Assembly (NCBI GenBank): GCA_030038695.1
Contig: JASHSN010000295.1
Span: forward strand, 1-8,964
Direction of reading: 5' to 3'
DNA length: 8,964 bases
Origin: Nitrososphaeraceae archaeon
Lineage (GTDB): Archaea; Thermoproteota; Nitrososphaeria; Nitrososphaerales; Nitrososphaeraceae
Both the position numbers and the translations under genes were made by a program. Shown one piece after another: positions 5,531 through 8,964 of this stretch (the stretch's first letter is position 1; each line of letters begins with the position of its first letter). Below the pieces are notes generated by a model. It did no database searches. It worked only from the letters and a program-made list of their open reading frames with translations, and was not told the origin of the DNA.

Positions 5531-5617
5531 CGGGCCCGTCGGGATTCGAACCCGAGACAGCCGGATTTCTTTCCTAGGTTAAAAGTCCGGTACTCTACCT
5601 GGCTGAGCTACGGGCCC
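5531..5617 (-). tRNA. tRNA-Lys(UUU) with a 13-nt intron
   Basis: The minus strand folds as a full cloverleaf: acceptor GGGCCCG/CGGGCCC, D-arm GCTC/GAGT, anticodon stem CCGGA/TCCGG, and T-arm TCGGG TTCGAAT CCCGA, with discriminator G and no encoded CCA. The anticodon loop reads CTTTTA, then an inserted ACCTAGGAAAGAA (plus strand 5567-5579), then A. The insert sits after position 37, the standard archaeal site. The precursor forms a good bulge-helix-bulge: the four pairs CTTT/AAAG are flanked by 3-nt bulges TAA and AAA next to the CCGGA/TCCGG stem. Splicing gives loop CUUUUAA with anticodon UUU. Its 3' end faces the integrase gene and is the likely attachment site of the island to the left. Confidence 0.93.
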
Positions 5618-5640
5618 ATTTTATCATAGGCTCGTAGAAG

Positions 5641-5649
5641 GTATAATTT
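5641..5649 (-). promoter_or_regulatory. TATA box for tRNA-Lys
   Basis: On the minus strand this reads AAATTATAC, centred about 28 bases before the tRNA 5' end at 5617. A second TATA-like stretch (TTGTATAAAG, about 5653-5662) lies just upstream. Confidence 0.5.
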
Positions 5650-5691
5650 ATCTTTATACAATTGCTGATAAATAAAACGGCTGACCCAAAC

Positions 5692-5700
5692 ATTTTAATT
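5692..5700 (+). promoter_or_regulatory. TATA-like box for tRNA-Asp
   Basis: ATTTTAATT is centred about 30 bases before the tRNA 5' end at 5726. A weaker candidate (TTCATAAAA, 5704-5712) is too close unless a short leader is made. Confidence 0.4.
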
Positions 5701-5725
5701 CCTTTCATAAAAGTTTGCTTTGTGC

Positions 5726-5831
5726 GCCCGGGTAGTATAGAGATTACTGATGATAATCAGTAATCATAAATTCCGGTCCAGTATGGGGGACTGTCACTCC
5801 TTCGACCCGGGTTCGAATCCCGGCCCGGGCG
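5726..5831 (+). tRNA. tRNA-Asp(GUC) with a D-loop intron of about 31 nt
   Basis: Acceptor GCCCGGG (5726-5732) pairs with CCCGGGC (5824-5830); discriminator G, no encoded CCA. D-stem GTAT (5735-5738) pairs with GTAT (5781-5784, one G-U). Anticodon stem GGGGA/TCCTT encloses loop CTGTCAC, anticodon GTC at 5793-5795. T-arm CCGGG TTCGAAT CCCGG is perfect. The D-loop is far too long: an insert of about 31 bases (5741-5771) sits after AG (positions 14-15). It contains a perfect 10-bp hairpin, GATTACTGAT GATA ATCAGTAATC. A 3-nt bulge AGA, a short TAT/ATA helix and a second bulge resemble a relaxed bulge-helix-bulge splice site, leaving D-loop AGTCCGGTCCA. Exact splice points may be off by one. The anticodon loop itself is uninterrupted. 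Confidence 0.9.
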
Positions 5832-5846
5832 CTGATTATCCGTTCT

Positions 5847-6668
5847 TCAACTTCGGATCTGCATATCCGCAGCTATACGTGCAAATATATCATCGTTTGT
5901 TGCCGCTACGAATGAGATTTTTGTATTGTTTCCTAACTCAGAATCAAGCTTCGAACCATCCATCGAGTAGAACTTGCCTCCTGCTTCCTTCACTACAAGG
6001 TATGCCGCTGCAAGGTCTGTTGCACGAATTTTTCCGCGAATATCAATGTAAGCGTCTAAAAGCCCTCTCGCAAAATAGCATAATTCTAATGCGTTTGCTC
6101 CAAAGTGCCTGACATGATTTGCTTTTGATATAACCTTGAAGAGACTCATCAAGATTTGTGGTGAAGCACCTGATATATTCACCCCCACTAGAATCTCATC
6201 CAGATGATCACTATCGTCAAGTTCCATGGACTTGTTTACATGGATTTGAATATTATTCATAAACGCACCTTGTTGATTTGAAGCATAATAAAGATCACCT
6301 CTCGACAAGTCCATTACGGCACCATGAATTACCGAACTGAGTTTGAAGTCTAATGCATATGCGAGAGAGCAACAATAGAACGGGATTGCACGACTCGTAT
6401 TCGTGGTTCCATCTATGGCATCTATAACCAGGAAACCCTGATCTTTGCCTTCAATTCGACCTGATTCTTCAGCAATCACTGTAGGATTAAAATCATGTTT
6501 CTTGATTGTTTCCATCACACCTGCTTCGGCAACGATATCAATTCTTCTGCTGATATCTCCCCCAGCACCTCTTCCCAACTTTTCATTGCCCTGCTCGGTC
6601 CCGATCATAGTTCTTGTTTGGTCGTATACTTGTTTGCACGCTTCCTTCAATATATTAAGGATATCCAT
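5847..6668 (-). CDS. Inositol-monophosphatase-family phosphatase (IMPase/FBPase type)
   Basis: A Mg-dependent, Li-sensitive-type sugar or inositol phosphatase. Archaeal members often act on both inositol-1-phosphate and fructose-1,6-bisphosphate, and substrate cannot be read from sequence. From the ATG at 6668 it has 273 residues, the usual size. Motifs (numbered from that ATG): GAGGDISRRID at about 34-44, metal-binding Glu in AEESG (66-70), DAIDGTTN (83-90, the DPxDGTxN signature with Ala for Pro), and RATDLAAAYLVVKEAGG (215-231, the WDxAAG-like site with Asp218). All metal ligands are present. A GTG at 6683 could extend it by five residues, but a TATA-like TTTAATAATC centred 26 bases before the ATG supports a leaderless start at 6668. 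Its stop is 15 bases from the end of tRNA-Asp on the opposite strand. Confidence 0.9.
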   Translation of the reverse strand: MDILNILKEACKQVYDQTRTMIGTEQGNEKLGRGAGGDISRRIDIVAEAGVMETIKKHDFNPTVIAEESGRIEGKDQGFLVIDAIDGTTNTSRAIPFYCCSLAYALDFKLSSVIHGAVMDLSRGDLYYASNQQGAFMNNIQIHVNKSMELDDSDHLDEILVGVNISGASPQILMSLFKVISKANHVRHFGANALELCYFARGLLDAYIDIRGKIRATDLAAAYLVVKEAGGKFYSMDGSKLDSELGNNTKISFVAATNDDIFARIAADMQIRS

Positions 6669-6687
6669 GACTACGAGATTCACTTGA

Positions 6688-6698
6688 TTATTAAATAG
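6688..6698 (-). promoter_or_regulatory. TATA box for the phosphatase gene
   Basis: On the minus strand this is ATTTAATAATC, centred about 25 bases before ATG at 6668. It decides the start choice, because a start at 6683 would leave only about 10 bases between box and codon. Confidence 0.5.
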
Positions 6699-6940
6699 AA
6701 AAAATTTTCGACTGCTTTTTGGTTGCTGCTGCCAGCTTCAGATTGAAATCTCCTTCTCTGGTTTCTTCTTTCTTTCTTTTATTAATCTATATAACCAAAG
6801 CTTAACTGCGAAGTACATGCCATAGAATCGCGATTTCATAATAATCAATCGAAGGAATAGGTTATAAAGTTGTTGGCTAAGTAATGGTGCATTCGATCAA
6901 CGCAAATAATCCTTTGGATCGAGATAGCTATTGCAAATAC

Positions 6941-6950
6941 TCTATTATAC
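6941..6950 (+). promoter_or_regulatory. TATA box for the ferritin-like gene
   Basis: TCTATTATAC is centred about 29 bases before the ATG at 6975. There is no Shine-Dalgarno motif, so a leaderless or very short-leader mRNA is expected. The rest of the region 6699-6974 shows only AT-rich and pyrimidine-rich sequence. Confidence 0.5.
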
Positions 6951-6974
6951 TTCCTCCCCATAGTATACAAGAGC

Positions 6975-7541
6975 ATGACTCATTCATTCGATAAGAGTAC
7001 CATTGTTACTCTAGCAGGGCTTAACCTGGCATTATCATACGAAAATGCGGCTGTGGATAGATTGGAGAAGAGATTATCTGAAAGCATGGATCCACAGGTT
7101 AAGGAAAAGATTGACCGCCACTTAGAGCAGACACGAGAGCAGCAGGATCGATTGAAGTTGACGATAAGAACACTGGGGGGTGAACCACTAACTGAAAACG
7201 GTAGATTACCCGTGCCAGAACCTCCACCATCTCTGAAAGAGATGATAGAAAGAGGGAGTACACCAAACGAAAGAGAGGTTTGGGAGTCAATTAACGATCT
7301 AATAATAGAAAGAGCAGAAGTAATCTTGTATGAAGGCGGTATTCAAGCTCTTGAACTATTGAAGGCAGATAGAAGGGCTATCAAGATTCTAGAGAAGAAT
7401 CTGAAGGAGGAAGAAGCATACGCAATCTGGCTAGAAAAGAACAACCCAAGGATAGCAAAACGATTAATGAAAAAACAGTTGGAGGATCGGAAGAAAAAGC
7501 TACTGACTGAAGAGACTCCTGTCAGTGCTACAACAACTTAA
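6975..7541 (+). CDS. Ferritin-like DUF892 (YciE/YciF-type) protein
   Basis: A 188-residue, four-helix-bundle protein. Helix 1 is about 12-37 (LAGLNLALSYENAAVDRLEKRLSES, candidate ligand Glu23). Helix 2 is about 40-68 (HLEQTREQQDRL...LGG), which carries the H..(E)T..Q..RL...LGG pattern of DUF892. After a Pro-rich linker (LPVPEPPPSLKEM), helix 3 (about 100-128) contains ERAEVILYEGGIQAL, and helix 4 (about 130-155) contains ADRRAIKILEKNLKEEEAYAIWLEK. Glu and His at matching positions fit the family's proposed di-metal site, but the role is poorly known; members are often stress-induced. The tail after 160 is Lys-rich and probably extended. It converges with proS, with 24 bases between their stops. 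Confidence 0.8.
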   Translation: MTHSFDKSTIVTLAGLNLALSYENAAVDRLEKRLSESMDPQVKEKIDRHLEQTREQQDRLKLTIRTLGGEPLTENGRLPVPEPPPSLKEMIERGSTPNEREVWESINDLIIERAEVILYEGGIQALELLKADRRAIKILEKNLKEEEAYAIWLEKNNPRIAKRLMKKQLEDRKKKLLTEETPVSATTT

Positions 7542-7565
7542 GTTTAATATCAGGTAATATGCTGT

Positions 7566-8964
7566 CTAATAGGCCCTCCCGAAAATCGCTATCTTGTTTG
7601 AAGGTTTTCCGCAATAAATGCAGCAGTTCATAAGCAGATCTGCCTCTTTACATTCAAAAGGGATGACTCGCAAGTCTGCTCCCGTTTCCTCTTTTATCTT
7701 TATCTCACAACTTTGTTCTCCGCACCAGCAGGTATAAATGAAACCACCTTTAGTGTCAAGAAGTGATTTGAATGTATCATAAGAATTCGTCTTCGACGTA
7801 TATTGCATTTGGATATCCTTTGTTCTAAGTAGTAGATTGGTTTGGATTTCTTCCAGAATAGATGTTACTGAATCCACGACTCCAGTTTCGTTGACTGTCC
7901 ACTTCTGCATCGTATCCCTTCTAACCAGTTCAACCTCCGCATTTTTGATATCTCGTGGTCCCAGGTTGATTCTGAGTGGAACTCCTTTAATCTCCCATTC
8001 ATTGAACTTCCATCCTGAAGTATACTCGTCGCGCTCATCTACTACGACCCTAAACCCTGATTTTCTCAATAAATTGCCGACTTCCTGCGCTTTTGACTTG
8101 ACATATATAGCTTCCTTGTCTCTGAAAATCGGGACAATTACCACCTGGATAGGGGCTATGTAAGGAGGCAGCAAAAGTCCTTTGTCGTCTCCGTGCATCA
8201 TTACCAATGCTCCTACGAGTCGCCACGAAATACCCCATGAGGTTTGCCAGGCAAAGTGCTGCTGGTTATCCTGACCTAGATATCTTATTTCAAATGGTTT
8301 CGAAAAATTCTGTCCTAAATGATGAGACGTAGCCATTTGAAGTGCCTTCCCATCTGTCATCATTCCTTCCAGGGTAGTAGTATAATCAGCACCTACAAAT
8401 TTTTCCTTCTCGCTCTTTAGTCCCGCTATTGTAGGAATAGCCAAATGATCTTCAATTAATCGCTTATAGATCTCTAAAATTACCATTACTTCTTTTTTTG
8501 CTTCCTGTTGATCAACGTGTACTGTATGTCCCTCCTGCCAAAGGAATTCTGAATTTCTGATAAAGGGTTTTGTTGCCTTTATTTCTGCTCGTAAGGCACT
8601 ATTCCAGAAGTTGATCTTGATCGGAAGATCTCTGTAGCTAGCAATCCATCTTGAGAAGATAGAGTATGCAATTGTTTCAGATGTTGGTCGCAAGGCCAAT
8701 TTTTCGGTGAGGTCGTTTTCACCGGCTCTCGTGACCCAATATACCTCAGGGGTAAATCCACTAAAATGATTTTTTTCTTTTGCGAGGAGAGATTCTGGTA
8801 TTAATAGGGGTAAAAACCCGTTTTGATGTCCGGTCTCTTTGAATTTCCTATCTAGGATATCCTTGATCAACTCCCATATGGCAAAGCCATACGGCTTTAG
8901 TACGATGAATCCTTTAACAGGAGCGTAATCCGCCAGTCCTGCCTTCCAGATTACCTGAGTGTAC
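7566..8964 (-). CDS. proS: Prolyl-tRNA synthetase, archaeal/eukaryotic type (5' end outside window)
   Basis: Charges tRNA-Pro with proline. 465 codons are visible, read from 8963; archaeal enzymes are about 480 residues, so some 15-20 N-terminal residues are missing beyond the window. The visible start YTQVIWKAGLADYAPVKGF and PYGFAIWELIKDILD match the N-terminus. The class II motifs are present: the TxE proline-binding loop in LALRPTSET (visible residues about 89-97), motif 2 in FIRNSEFLWQEGHTVH (about 134-149), and motif 3 in GISWRLVGALVMMHGDDKG (about 244-262). The anticodon-binding domain starts at APIQVVIVPIF. The C-terminal domain has Cys pairs (YTCWCGEQSC and CCIYCGK), probably zinc-binding, and the chain ends in GRAY, typical of this type. 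No frameshift is seen. It converges with the ferritin-like gene. Confidence 0.96.
   Translation of the reverse strand, partial: YTQVIWKAGLADYAPVKGFIVLKPYGFAIWELIKDILDRKFKETGHQNGFLPLLIPESLLAKEKNHFSGFTPEVYWVTRAGENDLTEKLALRPTSETIAYSIFSRWIASYRDLPIKINFWNSALRAEIKATKPFIRNSEFLWQEGHTVHVDQQEAKKEVMVILEIYKRLIEDHLAIPTIAGLKSEKEKFVGADYTTTLEGMMTDGKALQMATSHHLGQNFSKPFEIRYLGQDNQQHFAWQTSWGISWRLVGALVMMHGDDKGLLLPPYIAPIQVVIVPIFRDKEAIYVKSKAQEVGNLLRKSGFRVVVDERDEYTSGWKFNEWEIKGVPLRINLGPRDIKNAEVELVRRDTMQKWTVNETGVVDSVTSILEEIQTNLLLRTKDIQMQYTSKTNSYDTFKSLLDTKGGFIYTCWCGEQSCEIKIKEETGADLRVIPFECKEADLLMNCCIYCGKPSNKIAIFGRAY

Noticed and set aside
5511..5550. GGATTCGAA at 5511-5519 and again in the tRNA-Lys T-arm (5542-5550) as a remnant attachment repeat
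   Set aside because: Only nine bases match and the flanks differ; this is the conserved T-loop motif and could recur by chance.
5750..6112. Plus-strand frame of 120 codons
   Set aside because: Runs through the tRNA-Asp and the antisense of the phosphatase gene; no credible protein.

Overview
The window reads as archaeal, most likely an ammonia-oxidising-type archaeon (Nitrososphaerota/Thaumarchaeota). Both tRNA genes carry introns removable by archaeal splicing endonuclease and lack an encoded CCA end. The prolyl-tRNA synthetase is of the archaeal/eukaryotic type with a Cys-rich C-terminal domain. Several genes have a TATA-like box about 25-30 bases before the start codon and no Shine-Dalgarno site, as expected for leaderless mRNAs. 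Assignment to Nitrososphaerota rests on recalled similarity of the small zinc-ribbon, primase and integrase proteins, not on a search.

The right part (about 5530-8964) is ordinary chromosome: tRNA-Lys(UUU) on the minus strand, tRNA-Asp(GUC) on the plus strand, an inositol-monophosphatase-family phosphatase (minus), a ferritin-like DUF892-type protein (plus), and proS (minus), whose first codons lie beyond the window.

The left part (1-5530) looks like an accessory region, probably the degraded remains of an integrated plasmid or virus that used the 3' end of tRNA-Lys as its target. Next to the tRNA lies a tyrosine-recombinase gene cut off after its first catalytic Arg. Further in are an intact zinc-ribbon gene, a two-copy 40-bp repeat block resembling iterons or operators, and an archaeo-eukaryotic-type primase broken by a small deletion and a lost 3' end. 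After that comes about 850 bp of repeat-rich DNA without convincing genes, then a divergent pair of unrecognised genes on a shared AT-rich promoter: a membrane-anchored protein on the minus strand, and a large protein on the plus strand that seems split by a frameshift. Leftmost are a decayed GlcG/HbpS-like gene and a two-gene operon of tiny membrane proteins.

A diverged repeat of roughly 115-125 bp occurs twice in the same orientation (about 401-521 and 3695-3808). Each copy abuts a truncated gene, which suggests the end of a mobile element. The proportion of broken genes suggests a decaying genomic island. The intact candidates for function are the divergent pair, the zinc-ribbon protein and the small membrane operon.
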